From NCBI GenBank assembly GCA_044221335.1, contig JBGAPI010000002.1:1-64000 (forward strand): a DNA stretch of 64,000 nucleotides. The letters run 5' to 3'. Positions 35,050 to 45,259 of this stretch are shown here, in pieces. This DNA is from JBGAPI01 sp044221335 (lineage in GTDB: Bacteria > Pseudomonadota > Gammaproteobacteria > Xanthomonadales > Ahniellaceae). The notes beneath the pieces were generated by a model. The model was not told where the DNA came from. It made no database searches and was given only the letters and a program-made list of their open reading frames with translations. Position numbers and translations under genes: made by a program. The number at the start of each line of letters is the position of its first letter. Position 1 is the stretch's first letter.

Positions 35050-35073
35050 GGCCCAAGTATCGCAGGCCGTTGG

Positions 35074-35091
35074 CTAGTGCTTTTGCACTAG
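35074..35091. promoter_or_regulatory. Perfect inverted repeat before the ABC operon
   Basis: CTAGTGC-TTTT-GCACTAG is a perfect 7-bp dyad with a 4-base spacer. It ends 25 bases upstream of the substrate-binding-protein ATG and 30 bases after the preceding acyltransferase stop. The symmetry and position suit an operator for a dimeric repressor. As a terminator it would lack a T-run on the minus strand. Confidence 0.5.
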
Positions 35092-35120
35092 ACCGGCGCG
35101 TCGGGTCGAGGTGCCCCTGT

Positions 35121-36809
35121 TCAGGTCGGTTTCGGTTTCCGGGCTCGCTTGGCCGGGGTGCGTGGCTTGCCGAAGCGGCCGACCGTCGGCGCCGGGCTGG
35201 CCGCAGCCGCGGCGGCCTTTGCCCGGGGAGCCCTGCCGGCGCCCCGGGCCGGCTTCGCGGCGGTCTTCGTCGACGTCCTTGCCGGAGGTTTCGCGGGCCC
35301 TGCGCGCTTCGCCGGAGGACTCGGCACATCGGCGGTCGGCGCTGTGGTCTCGTTCGCGGCCTTGCGGGCCGGCTTGCGTGCCTTTCCGGCGGACCTGGCC
35401 GGCGTTTCCGGCGCCAGCAGGACCTTCTCCAGTTCCGCCAACGCGTCGCCGGTGTAGGTCGCGAGGCGCTGCATCCGCGGCACCGCATCGCGGCACGCGG
35501 TGAAGCCGAAGTGCAGCACGCCGTTGTAGCTCTGGCAGGTGATGTTGAGGGCCTGGCCGTGGGTCACCAGCGACACCGGATAGGTCGCTTCCATCCGCGC
35601 TCCGCGGAAATACAGCGGCTGGTCGGGTCCGGGGACGTTGGAGATGGTGACGTTGAACATCGGCCGGGTGCGGCCTCCGATGCCGGTCAGCAGGGACAGC
35701 ATGTACGGTGCCATCAGCACGATGGTGTACTGCATCATCGCCTTCTTCGGCAGCGACAGGACGTGTTCCTTCGCGCGGCGGGTGGCGTTGCGGATCTCGA
35801 TCAGGCGCCCGGTCGGGTCCTCGATGTCGGTGCCGAGCGTCGAGATGATGAAGGTGATGGCGTTGCCGGCGCCCTCGTCGTCCTTCGGTCGGACCGACAC
35901 CGGGATGCCGGCCGTCAGCGCCTGGTTCGGCAGCTCGTCGAGCTCGAGCAGGAAGCGCCGCAGCGCCGCACCGCAGAGCGCCAGCACGACGTCGTTCAGG
36001 GTGCAGCTGGCGGCGTCGGCCACCGCCTTCAGCCGCGCGATCTCGAACTGCTGGGTCGCGAAGCGTCGCGGCGAATTGATCCGCCCGTTGAGGATCGACA
36101 CCGGCGTGTCGAACGGGATCGCGAGCGCCTCTTCCTTGCTCTTGGAACTGAACATCGCGCCGAACGCGCGGACGATGTCCGGCACGGTCGAGGCCTGTCC
36201 CTTCAGGGCCGTCATCAGGTCGTCGAAGACGCCCGCGGCGGTCGGCGGCCGCTTTTCGCCGCGCTGGCGCAGGCGCTTCGGCAGGCCGACGGTCCAGAAC
36301 GGCGGCAGGTTGCGGCTGTCTTTCTCGTTGAAGCTGAGCGAGCGGGCGAGGAGCTTCATCCCGCTGATGCCGTCGATCAGCGAGTGGTGCATCTTGATGT
36401 AGAGGGCGAACTGGCGATTCTCGAGTCCCTCGATCAGCTCGCACTCCCACGGCGGCCGGGTGAGGTCGAGCGGCTGGCTGTGCAGCCGCGCGATCAGCTG
36501 TCCCAGTTCGCGCTCGCCACCCGGGGTCGGCAGCGCCGACAGGTGCAGGTGGTGCTCGAGGTCGATGTCGTCGATCTCCTCCCACACCGGCATCAGGCCC
36601 TTCAGGCCGGGACGACGCAGGCGGCAGTTCCACGGCGGCGCGACGTTCTTGGCGGTACGGAAGTCGGCCATCATCGTCCGGAGGTAGTCTGCCGGCGCAT
36701 CGTCCGGCAGGCTGAAACGGATCAGCCCGCCGACGTGCATCGGCGTCTCGTTCGACTCGACCAGCAGCCAGGAGGCATCCAGCGGGTTCAGGGACTTGGT
36801 CTGGGTCAT
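35121..36809 (-). CDS. Wax ester synthase / diacylglycerol acyltransferase (WS/DGAT) with basic tail
   Basis: The enzyme joins acyl-CoA to a fatty alcohol or diacylglycerol, making storage lipid. The 562-residue product starts MTQTKSLNPLDASWLLVES, typical of bacterial WS/DGATs, and carries the catalytic HHSLIDG at residues 141-147. The later NVPGPDQPLYFRGARM motif is also conserved. GGAG lies before the chosen ATG at 36809. Residues 468-562 are a 95-residue Lys/Ala/Pro-rich tail like a histone H1 C-terminus, beyond the usual length of about 460. That tail could bind DNA, polyanions or granule surfaces. The gene is probably transcribed alone, upstream of the ABC operon. Confidence 0.92.
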   Translation of the reverse strand: MTQTKSLNPLDASWLLVESNETPMHVGGLIRFSLPDDAPADYLRTMMADFRTAKNVAPPWNCRLRRPGLKGLMPVWEEIDDIDLEHHLHLSALPTPGGERELGQLIARLHSQPLDLTRPPWECELIEGLENRQFALYIKMHHSLIDGISGMKLLARSLSFNEKDSRNLPPFWTVGLPKRLRQRGEKRPPTAAGVFDDLMTALKGQASTVPDIVRAFGAMFSSKSKEEALAIPFDTPVSILNGRINSPRRFATQQFEIARLKAVADAASCTLNDVVLALCGAALRRFLLELDELPNQALTAGIPVSVRPKDDEGAGNAITFIISTLGTDIEDPTGRLIEIRNATRRAKEHVLSLPKKAMMQYTIVLMAPYMLSLLTGIGGRTRPMFNVTISNVPGPDQPLYFRGARMEATYPVSLVTHGQALNITCQSYNGVLHFGFTACRDAVPRMQRLATYTGDALAELEKVLLAPETPARSAGKARKPARKAANETTAPTADVPSPPAKRAGPAKPPARTSTKTAAKPARGAGRAPRAKAAAAAASPAPTVGRFGKPRTPAKRARKPKPT

Positions 36810-36958
36810 GACGGACTCCGCTGGGCAGGCCACGAGGATACGGCTGGGCGATGGCCTTCCGCCATCGCCGCGGTGAGCGTGGAGAGTCCGCCGCCGCGAC
36901 GATGCCCCGCCGGAATTGGCTATTGGCCGGGCCAGGGCGCAGGCGGGACAATCTGCGC

Positions 36959-37717
36959 ATGACCGTCCTTTCCGTGAACCTCAACAAGGTCGCGCTGCTG
37001 CGCAATTCGCGCGGCGGCGCGATTCCCGACATCGAGCGCGCCGCCCGCACCTGCCTTGCCGCCGGGGCCGGCGGCATCACGCTGCATCCGCGGCCGGACC
37101 AGCGCCACGCGCGGCCGGACGATCTCCGCCGCCTTTCGGCGTGGCTACCGGTCGAGTTCAATATCGAGGGCAATCCCTTCGCCGGACCGAATGCAGGTGG
37201 CTATCCCGGTTTCATCGAGCTGATCGAGGCGATCCGTCCGGCGCAGTGCACGCTGGTGCCGGATGGCGACCAGCAGATCACCTCCGACCACGGCTTCGAG
37301 TTTCCGCGCGGTGCCGAGCGGCTGGCGCCCCTGGTCGCTCGGATCAAGCGGACCGGGGCGCGGGTCAGCGTGTTCGTCGACGCCGGCGCCACCGAGTTCG
37401 ACGCGTTGGCGGCGATCGGGGGCGACCGCATCGAGATCTACACCGGCCCCTATGCCCATGCGCATGCCGGCGGCTCCTTCGCCGCCGAGCTCGAGGCCTG
37501 TCGCCGCACCGCGGAGGCGGCGCGCGGCGCCGGTCTCGGCGTCAACGCCGGCCACGACCTCGACACCCGGAACCTCGGAGATCTGCTGCGTGCCGCTCCG
37601 TTCATCGACGAAGTGTCGATCGGCCATGCGCTGATCGACGATGCGCTGTACGACGGGCTCGACGCGACGGTGCGTCGCTACGTCGCGGTGATCGCCGCCG
37701 CGACCCGGGCGGGCTGA
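36959..37717 (+). CDS. pdxJ: Pyridoxine 5'-phosphate synthase
   Basis: PdxJ condenses 1-deoxyxylulose 5-phosphate with 3-amino-2-oxopropyl phosphate, the last ring-forming step of vitamin B6 synthesis. The 252-residue TIM-barrel protein shows the opening SVNLNKVALLRNSRGG, GGITLHPRPDQRH, FNIEGNPF with the catalytic Glu, TLVPD, and the closing NAGHDLDTRNL and EVSIGHALI motifs. The ATG at 36959 begins this conserved sequence. It is convergent with the last exbD gene across 22 bases. Xanthomonas also has pdxJ next to tonB-exbB-exbD near the origin, so this is conserved synteny. Confidence 0.96.
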   Translation: MTVLSVNLNKVALLRNSRGGAIPDIERAARTCLAAGAGGITLHPRPDQRHARPDDLRRLSAWLPVEFNIEGNPFAGPNAGGYPGFIELIEAIRPAQCTLVPDGDQQITSDHGFEFPRGAERLAPLVARIKRTGARVSVFVDAGATEFDALAAIGGDRIEIYTGPYAHAHAGGSFAAELEACRRTAEAARGAGLGVNAGHDLDTRNLGDLLRAAPFIDEVSIGHALIDDALYDGLDATVRRYVAVIAAATRAG

Positions 37718-37739
37718 GCCGCGGTCGCGCCGCACCGCG

Positions 37740-38147
37740 TCAACGCGGCGTGGTGACGAGGTCGATCTTCTTCATTCCGGCGGCTTTCGCGTCGCCGAGC
37801 AGGTCGAGCAGCACCCGATGCTCGGTGTCGCGGTCGGCCCGGAGCTGGAGATCCGGCTGCGGAATCTGCAGGGCCGCCGTCCGGAGCTGACGGAGGGCAT
37901 CGCCGCGGGTGATGACGGCGTCGTTCCAGAACAGCCGGCCGTCCGCGTGCATCGACAGGGTGATCGTGCGCGGGCCCTCCTCGTTGCGTTTCTGCTGCGC
38001 CACCGGCAAGGCGATCTGCTCGCGATGCGAGAGCAGCGGAGCCGTGATCATGAAGATGATCAGCAGCACCAGCATCACGTCGACGAGCGGGGTGACGTTG
38101 ATTTCGGCGACGACGCCGTCGTCGCCCTGGGACGTGGTCATGGCCAT
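37740..38147 (-). CDS. exbD: ExbD/TolR-family protein (fourth copy, type A)
   Basis: This 135-residue subunit has one membrane helix with the proton-path Asp in NVTPLVDVMLVLLIIFMITAPL and a periplasmic domain ending in AAGMKKIDLVTTPR. It closely matches the first exbD (39200-39607): both start with an acidic Gly-rich VVAEINV segment, have the SHR junction and end MKKIDxxTTPx. The chosen start gives the same 135-residue length as that copy. It lies 43 bases downstream of the third exbD. Together with exbB-type motors such proteins energise TonB. It may be an alternative partner for ExbB. Confidence 0.88.
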   Translation of the reverse strand: MAMTTSQGDDGVVAEINVTPLVDVMLVLLIIFMITAPLLSHREQIALPVAQQKRNEEGPRTITLSMHADGRLFWNDAVITRGDALRQLRTAALQIPQPDLQLRADRDTEHRVLLDLLGDAKAAGMKKIDLVTTPR

Positions 38148-38190
38148 CGGGTGTCTCGGCGATCGGGGGTTGGTCGGATGTCGTCGGCGC

Positions 38191-38622
38191 TCAGCGCGAC
38201 GGGATGCGGGCGATGCCGATGTCGTGCACGCCGATCCGTTGCAGCAGCGCGACGATCCGGGCGAAGTCCTCGTAGCGCACCGTGGATTCGGCGTCGACGC
38301 TGACGGTGAGCTTCGGTTCCTTGCCGAGGTCGTAGCGCAACTGCGGGTCGAGCGCGGCATCGGGGATCACGCTGCCGTCGTAGGCGATGCGCCCGTCCGC
38401 GTGGAGCAGCAGGTTGATGACCCGGAGCGGCGGGGGCGGATTCGGCGTCGGCTGGGGAAGGGTCAATTCGACCCGGTGGGCCAGGATCGGCGCCGCCAGC
38501 ATGAACACCATCAGCAGGACCAGCAGCACGTCGATCAGCGGGGTGACGTTGATGTCCGCCATCGGGTTGGCGGCATAGCCGACGAGGCGGGGATTCGGAC
38601 GACGCTTGGCGGTATGGGGCAT
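38191..38622 (-). CDS. exbD: ExbD/TolR-family protein (third copy, type B)
   Basis: A 143-residue ExbD with a longer, positively charged N-terminus (MPHTAKRRPNPRL) before the helix ADINVTPLIDVLLVLLMVFMLAAPI. It pairs by sequence with the second copy (38776-39183): both have ADINVTPL, AAPIxAHRV and a Pro-rich linker after the helix. The periplasmic part is otherwise diverged. A strong terminator lies between it and the second copy, so it probably has its own promoter in 38623-38706. Its ribosome binding site AGGAGA overlaps an 8-bp inverted repeat that could hide it. Confidence 0.87.
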   Translation of the reverse strand: MPHTAKRRPNPRLVGYAANPMADINVTPLIDVLLVLLMVFMLAAPILAHRVELTLPQPTPNPPPPLRVINLLLHADGRIAYDGSVIPDAALDPQLRYDLGKEPKLTVSVDAESTVRYEDFARIVALLQRIGVHDIGIARIPSR

Positions 38623-38633
38623 GACGCGGCTCT

Positions 38634-38654
38634 CCTGCGGATCGATTCCGCAGG
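38634..38654 (-). promoter_or_regulatory. Inverted repeat overlapping the exbD third-copy ribosome binding site
   Basis: CCTGCGGA and TCCGCAGG are perfect 8-bp inverted arms around a 5-base spacer. On the minus strand the downstream arm ends in the AGG of the AGGAGA Shine-Dalgarno, 8 bases before the ATG at 38622. Folding would sequester the ribosome binding site, so it may be a translational switch; an operator is the other option. Confidence 0.45.
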
Positions 38655-38706
38655 TTCATGCTGCCATCGCGGGCGTAGCGCCCGTCCGCCGTTCGCGCCA
38701 ACGAAA

Positions 38707-38726
38707 ACGCCGCCCGAAGGCGGCGT
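38707..38726 (-). terminator. Intrinsic terminator after the second exbD
   Basis: On the minus strand, ACGCCGCC-TTCG-GGCGGCGT forms a perfect 8-bp stem with a stable TTCG loop, followed by TTTCGT. It lies 50 bases after the stop of the second exbD and 85 bases before the third. It should end the tonB-exbB-exbD-exbD transcript and split the four exbD genes into two units. Confidence 0.75.
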
Positions 38727-38775
38727 CATTCGTGAAAACTCGGGCGAGGGACCGAGGGTCGCTCCGCCCTGGCTT

Positions 38776-39183
38776 TCAGCGCGCGGGCATGTTCTTGAAG
38801 CCGATCTTTTCCATGCCGACGGTCTTCGCGGTCGCCAGTACCTCGGCGACGACCTGGTACTGGGTGCTCATCTCGGCATCGACCTGGAGCTCCGGTTGCG
38901 GGTTCTTCGCCGCTTCCAGACGGAGCTGGGGCTCCAGCGCCGGACGGATCAGCGGCTGACCGTTCCAGAACAGGTCGCCGGTGGCGAGGATGCGCAGCTC
39001 GATCGGCGGCGGCGGCTCGACCGTCGGCGGCTGGGTGCTCTTCTGCGGCAGGTCGATATTCACCCGGTGGGCGACGATCGGCGCGGCCAGCATGAACACG
39101 ATGAGCAGTACCAGCAGCACGTCGACCAGCGGGGTGACGTTGATGTCGGCCAGCGGACCAGCCTGTTTCTGGGTGAAAGCCAT
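38776..39183 (-). CDS. exbD: ExbD/TolR-family protein (second copy, type B)
   Basis: This 135-residue ExbD starts MAFTQKQAGPLADINVTPLVDVLLVLLIVFMLAAPIVAHRV, with the conserved membrane Asp in PLVDVLL. A Pro-rich linker (TQPPTVEPPPP) leads to the periplasmic domain with the QPELQVDAEMSTQY segment. It starts 17 bases after the first exbD stop in the same operon. In Xanthomonas campestris a second exbD of this cluster is dispensable for iron uptake but needed for other TonB-dependent traits; applying that role here is inference. An intrinsic terminator follows. Confidence 0.9.
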   Translation of the reverse strand: MAFTQKQAGPLADINVTPLVDVLLVLLIVFMLAAPIVAHRVNIDLPQKSTQPPTVEPPPPIELRILATGDLFWNGQPLIRPALEPQLRLEAAKNPQPELQVDAEMSTQYQVVAEVLATAKTVGMEKIGFKNMPAR

Positions 39184-39199
39184 GACGTCGTCCCGGGGC

Positions 39200-39607
<408 letters not shown>

Positions 39608-39637
39608 GCTGCTAGCTCCTGTCCCGCGTCGGTCGAC

Positions 39638-40411
39638 TTACTTCTTGGCCGCCGGCTTGGCGGCGTCCATGCCGACGCGCGAACCGGTGGCGAAGAAGTC
39701 ATGCAGGTCGTGCGCGAACTCGTCGAAGCGCGCGTTGATCTTGCGGTTGGAGCGGACGTAGAAGTTGTACGCCAGCACCGCCGGGATCGCGACGAACAGA
39801 CCGAACGCGGTCATGATCAGCGCCTCGCCGACCGGACCGGCGACCGCGTCCATCGACGCCTGGCCGGAGGCCGAGATGCGGATCAGCGCGTGGTAGATGC
39901 CCCACACGGTGCCGAGCAGGCCGACGAACGGCGCCGAGGAACCGACGGTGGCGAGCAGGGTGAGACCGGTCTCGAGCTTCGAGCTCTCGCGGGTCACGGC
40001 CTGGCGCAGGGAGCGATCGATGAACTCGGAACGGTTCAGCGCCTCGACCAGGCGCGAACCTTCGTTGCGCTGATGGTGGGCGGCGGCCGACGCGCACTCG
40101 AGGGCGATCTTCGAGAACGGCTCGTTGGCCGGCTGCTCTTCCATGAAGCGGACCGCGTCGGCGGCCGACGGGGTTTCCCAGAAGGTGCGGATCACGCGGT
40201 CGACGCGACCGTTGATCATGGTGTTACGGATCGCATTGATCACGATGTAGAACCAGCTCGACAGCGACATCACCAGCAGGGTCACGAAGACGGCCCAGCC
40301 GACGAAGTCGAAGTTCTGGATCAGGTGACCGAAGCCCATCTGCGACATCGCGGTCGCGTTGGATTCGGCACCGCTGCCCGGGGAGCCCGGGCTCACTGTA
40401 TCTTGCATCAT
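39638..40411 (-). CDS. exbB: ExbB/TolQ/MotA-family proton channel
   Basis: ExbB forms the pentameric proton channel that, with ExbD, drives TonB. The 257-residue protein has three membrane helices at about residues 37-58, 157-180 and 198-220. Family residues are clear in TGLTLLATVGSSAPFVGLLGTVWGIYHAL and GEALIMTAFGLFVAIPAVLAYN. The acidic, Ser/Gly-rich N-terminus before residue 25 is longer than in Escherichia coli. An AGGG sits 7 bases before the double ATG. It starts 4 bases after the tonB stop and is followed directly by exbD, forming the core operon. Confidence 0.95.
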   Translation of the reverse strand: MMQDTVSPGSPGSGAESNATAMSQMGFGHLIQNFDFVGWAVFVTLLVMSLSSWFYIVINAIRNTMINGRVDRVIRTFWETPSAADAVRFMEEQPANEPFSKIALECASAAAHHQRNEGSRLVEALNRSEFIDRSLRQAVTRESSKLETGLTLLATVGSSAPFVGLLGTVWGIYHALIRISASGQASMDAVAGPVGEALIMTAFGLFVAIPAVLAYNFYVRSNRKINARFDEFAHDLHDFFATGSRVGMDAAKPAAKK

Positions 40412-40415
40412 GACA

Positions 40416-41075
40416 TCACCCTTCGTTGAGCTTGAATTCGATTGGGACCAACACCAGGCCTTCGACCTGACGACCGTTCTTCACTTCCGCATTGAAGCGC
40501 CACTTCTTCACTGCTTCGACCGCGGCGCGATCGAGGTCGCGGTTGCGGCTGGACTTCTCGATTTCGACAGTGATCGGAACGCCGTCGGTGCCGACGCGCA
40601 CGCGCAGAACAACGGTGCCTTCGGCGTGCTGGCGGACGGCGGCCGGCGGGTACGCGGGCATCGCGGTGCGGCGATAGCTCGGATCTTCCGAGGCGCCGAT
40701 GTCGGGGGTGGCCGGACGCGGCGGGGCCGGCGGGGTCGGCGGCGGGGCCGGCTCGGACATCGCGAGCGGTTCGTTGAAGACCACCGGCGGCTCGGCCTGC
40801 GGCGGCGGCGGCGCCGGCTTCGGCGTCTCCAGCTTCACCGTCTTGATGATCTTCGGCGGTTCCGGCGGCGGGGGCGGCGGCGGCGGGGGCGGCGGCGGCG
40901 GCTCGAGGAAGGTCACCTGGACCTTGGTCTCGGTGTCCTTCGCCTGCGACTCCGGCGGATGCACCGGCGCGAGGAGAAACATGAACAGGCCGACGTGAAC
41001 TGCAATGGCGCCCGCCTGCGCAAAGACGCGACGGACGCTGAGGCCTGAACCTTCGCTGCTTTCGATTTCGTTCAT
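40416..41075 (-). CDS. tonB: TonB energy-transducing protein
   Basis: TonB spans the periplasm and transmits motor energy to outer-membrane receptors. The 219-residue product has one N-terminal helix (AGAIAVHVGLFMFLLAPV) with the conserved His needed for ExbB/D coupling. A Pro-rich spacer follows, including a run of 13 prolines. The TonB C-terminal domain reads YPPAAVRQHAEGTVVLRVRV...VEAVKKWRF. The ATG at 41075 is used; one at 41102 adds nine residues. A TATACT -10-like element lies upstream on the minus strand at 41151-41156. Receptors are not in the window, so the transported substrate is unknown. Confidence 0.93.
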   Translation of the reverse strand: MNEIESSEGSGLSVRRVFAQAGAIAVHVGLFMFLLAPVHPPESQAKDTETKVQVTFLEPPPPPPPPPPPPPEPPKIIKTVKLETPKPAPPPPQAEPPVVFNEPLAMSEPAPPPTPPAPPRPATPDIGASEDPSYRRTAMPAYPPAAVRQHAEGTVVLRVRVGTDGVPITVEIEKSSRNRDLDRAAVEAVKKWRFNAEVKNGRQVEGLVLVPIEFKLNEG

Positions 41076-41232
41076 GTCTTCAATTCCGAGCCGTTGCTTC
41101 ATCCGCTTGCGGCGGCAACGGTCGCGGAATCCCTCCAGGTGATTGCCCCGAGTATATCGGGGGGCGCGGACGGTACACCAGCCTTCGTGCTGAAGGCAAG
41201 CAACCGCGGAAAGGGTTCGCGAAACGTGACGA

Positions 41233-42558
41233 TCAGCGCCGCGACTTGTTGCGCTTGATGTTGTCCAGCATCTGGTTCGCCGACTTCTTCGTCGACTCGA
41301 AACCGGCCGCCTTCTGGAAGGCCTGCAGCGCTCCGGCATCGTCGTTCAACTGCTGGCGCGCGTTGCCGAGCAGCAGCCACGATTCGCCCTCGTGCTTGAA
41401 TCCGCCCTTCGCGATCGCGGCCTGCATCGCCTTCGCACCCTCGGCGAAGTCGTCGAGGTACTGGATCAGGATGTTGCCGCGGTTGTAGTCGGCCTCGCCG
41501 TCCTTCGACAGCTGGCCCGCCTTCGCGAAGTTGTCGACCGCCTTGTGATAGGCGGCCTTCGCCTCGGCGTCCTTCTTCGCGTCCTCGGCGTTCTGCGCGA
41601 GCATCGTGTAGCCGTTGCCGAGCGAGCTGTAGGTCTCGAAGCTCGGCGCGATCAGCTTCTTCTCGATCGCCGCGTTGATCGTGGCCTCGGCCTTGTCCGG
41701 CTTTCCGAGGAAGTTGTACAGCTGGTAGAGCTGCTTGATCTCGGTGGCGTCGTTGAGCAGGCCCTTGCCGTTCAGGCGTTCCAGGATCTCCAGCGCCTCG
41801 GCGTCCTTGCTGTTCTGCAGGTACATCGACGCCAGCAGCAGCGGCACCTTCTTGGTATTCGGATCCTTCGCCATCGCGGTCTCGGCGATCGCCTTGGCCT
41901 TGTCGAACTGGCTCTGCTCCGCGTAGCAGGCCAGCAGGATCTGGTACCAGCTGTCGGACGGCACCTTCTCGCTCGCGGCGATCGCCTTCTCCATCGATTC
42001 GGCGGCCTCGGCGAAGCGGTCGAGGCGGAACAGCGCGTTGCCGCGCAGCGCGAGCGCGTCGGGCTTGGTCGCACCGGATTCCTTGAACCAGCGGTCGACC
42101 CAGGTCACCGCCTCGTTGTACTTCTCTTCCTGCAGGTACAGCTGCGCGGTGCTGTAGATCAGGCCGATGTGGCTGTTGTTGTCCAGCGCGTCGAGCTCGA
42201 TCGCCTTCAGGTTGGCCTCGATCGCCTTGTCCATGTGGTCGGAGTTGTACTCGACGTTGGAGATGCCCTCGTAGCCCAGGGCCTGCTCGTACTTGGTGGC
42301 GCCCTTGCGGTCGATCACCGCCTGGAATTCCGGCACCAGTTCCTCGCCGCCGCCGTTGTTGGCCTTGTCGAACAGCGGGCCGAGCTTCTTCGCGACGACA
42401 TCCGAGCTGGTCGGCTTCGGGTCCTTGCGGGTCGCGTTCGGGTAGTCGACCTTGGGCTTGCTGTTCTTCTTCTCGGCGGCATCGACCGACGGGACGCCGA
42501 CGGAGACGACCGCGACCAGGGCCAGGGCCAGGCGGATGGAACGGGTGATGCGGTTCAT
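41233..42558 (-). CDS. Periplasmic TPR-repeat protein of the TonB cluster
   Basis: The 441-residue exported protein has a signal peptide ending near residue 28 (SVDAAEK). Ten or so TPR units follow, with typical helix pairs such as NSHIGLIYSTAQLYLQEEKYNEAVTW and PDALALRGNALFRLDRFAEAAESMEKAI. No catalytic domain is present. It lies 157 bases upstream of tonB on the same strand. TPR proteins accompany some TonB systems (for example TtpC in Vibrio) and stabilise the motor or receptors, so a similar scaffold role is plausible. GAGG precedes the ATG. The 230-base gap to gyrB holds a short tandem repeat. Confidence 0.85.
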   Translation of the reverse strand: MNRITRSIRLALALVAVVSVGVPSVDAAEKKNSKPKVDYPNATRKDPKPTSSDVVAKKLGPLFDKANNGGGEELVPEFQAVIDRKGATKYEQALGYEGISNVEYNSDHMDKAIEANLKAIELDALDNNSHIGLIYSTAQLYLQEEKYNEAVTWVDRWFKESGATKPDALALRGNALFRLDRFAEAAESMEKAIAASEKVPSDSWYQILLACYAEQSQFDKAKAIAETAMAKDPNTKKVPLLLASMYLQNSKDAEALEILERLNGKGLLNDATEIKQLYQLYNFLGKPDKAEATINAAIEKKLIAPSFETYSSLGNGYTMLAQNAEDAKKDAEAKAAYHKAVDNFAKAGQLSKDGEADYNRGNILIQYLDDFAEGAKAMQAAIAKGGFKHEGESWLLLGNARQQLNDDAGALQAFQKAAGFESTKKSANQMLDNIKRNKSRR

Positions 42559-42764
42559 GGGAGCCTCGGAATCGTCAGGGGTGGCCGAAAAGGGGCGACA
42601 GAGTAGCGCCCGTGGCGAGCGCCGCTCAAGACGTATCGACGGCGACGGGGAACGGGGGTTCCCGCGGCCGCCGGCGGGCGTTGCCGGCGGTTCACGGCGG
42701 CGCCGGCGACGGGACCGTCCCCCACCCCGGCGGCGGCGGGCCGGGGGCGATCCTCGATCGACGT

Positions 42765-42788
42765 CTGGACGCTCAGACGTCTAGACGC

Positions 42789-42797
<9 letters not shown>
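42765..42797. repeat. Short tandem repeat at the 3' end of gyrB
   Basis: Roughly two and a half copies of a 16-base unit, GACGTCTGAGCGTCTA on the minus strand, run through the gyrB stop codon. The gyrB codons for Leu-Asp-Val and the TGA are part of the first copy. The sequence is also partly palindromic around TCTAGA. The rest of 42559-42764 shows nothing recognisable. Confidence 0.65.
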
Positions 42798-45218
<2,421 letters not shown>

Positions 45219-45259
45219 CGGGTGTTCCTGGGTTGCGGCGGTGAGACAAGGGCGGAAGT

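Noticed and set aside
35074..35091. Inverted repeat considered as an intrinsic terminator of the acyltransferase gene
   Set aside because: There is no T-run on the minus strand and the stem is only 7 bp, so operator is a better description.
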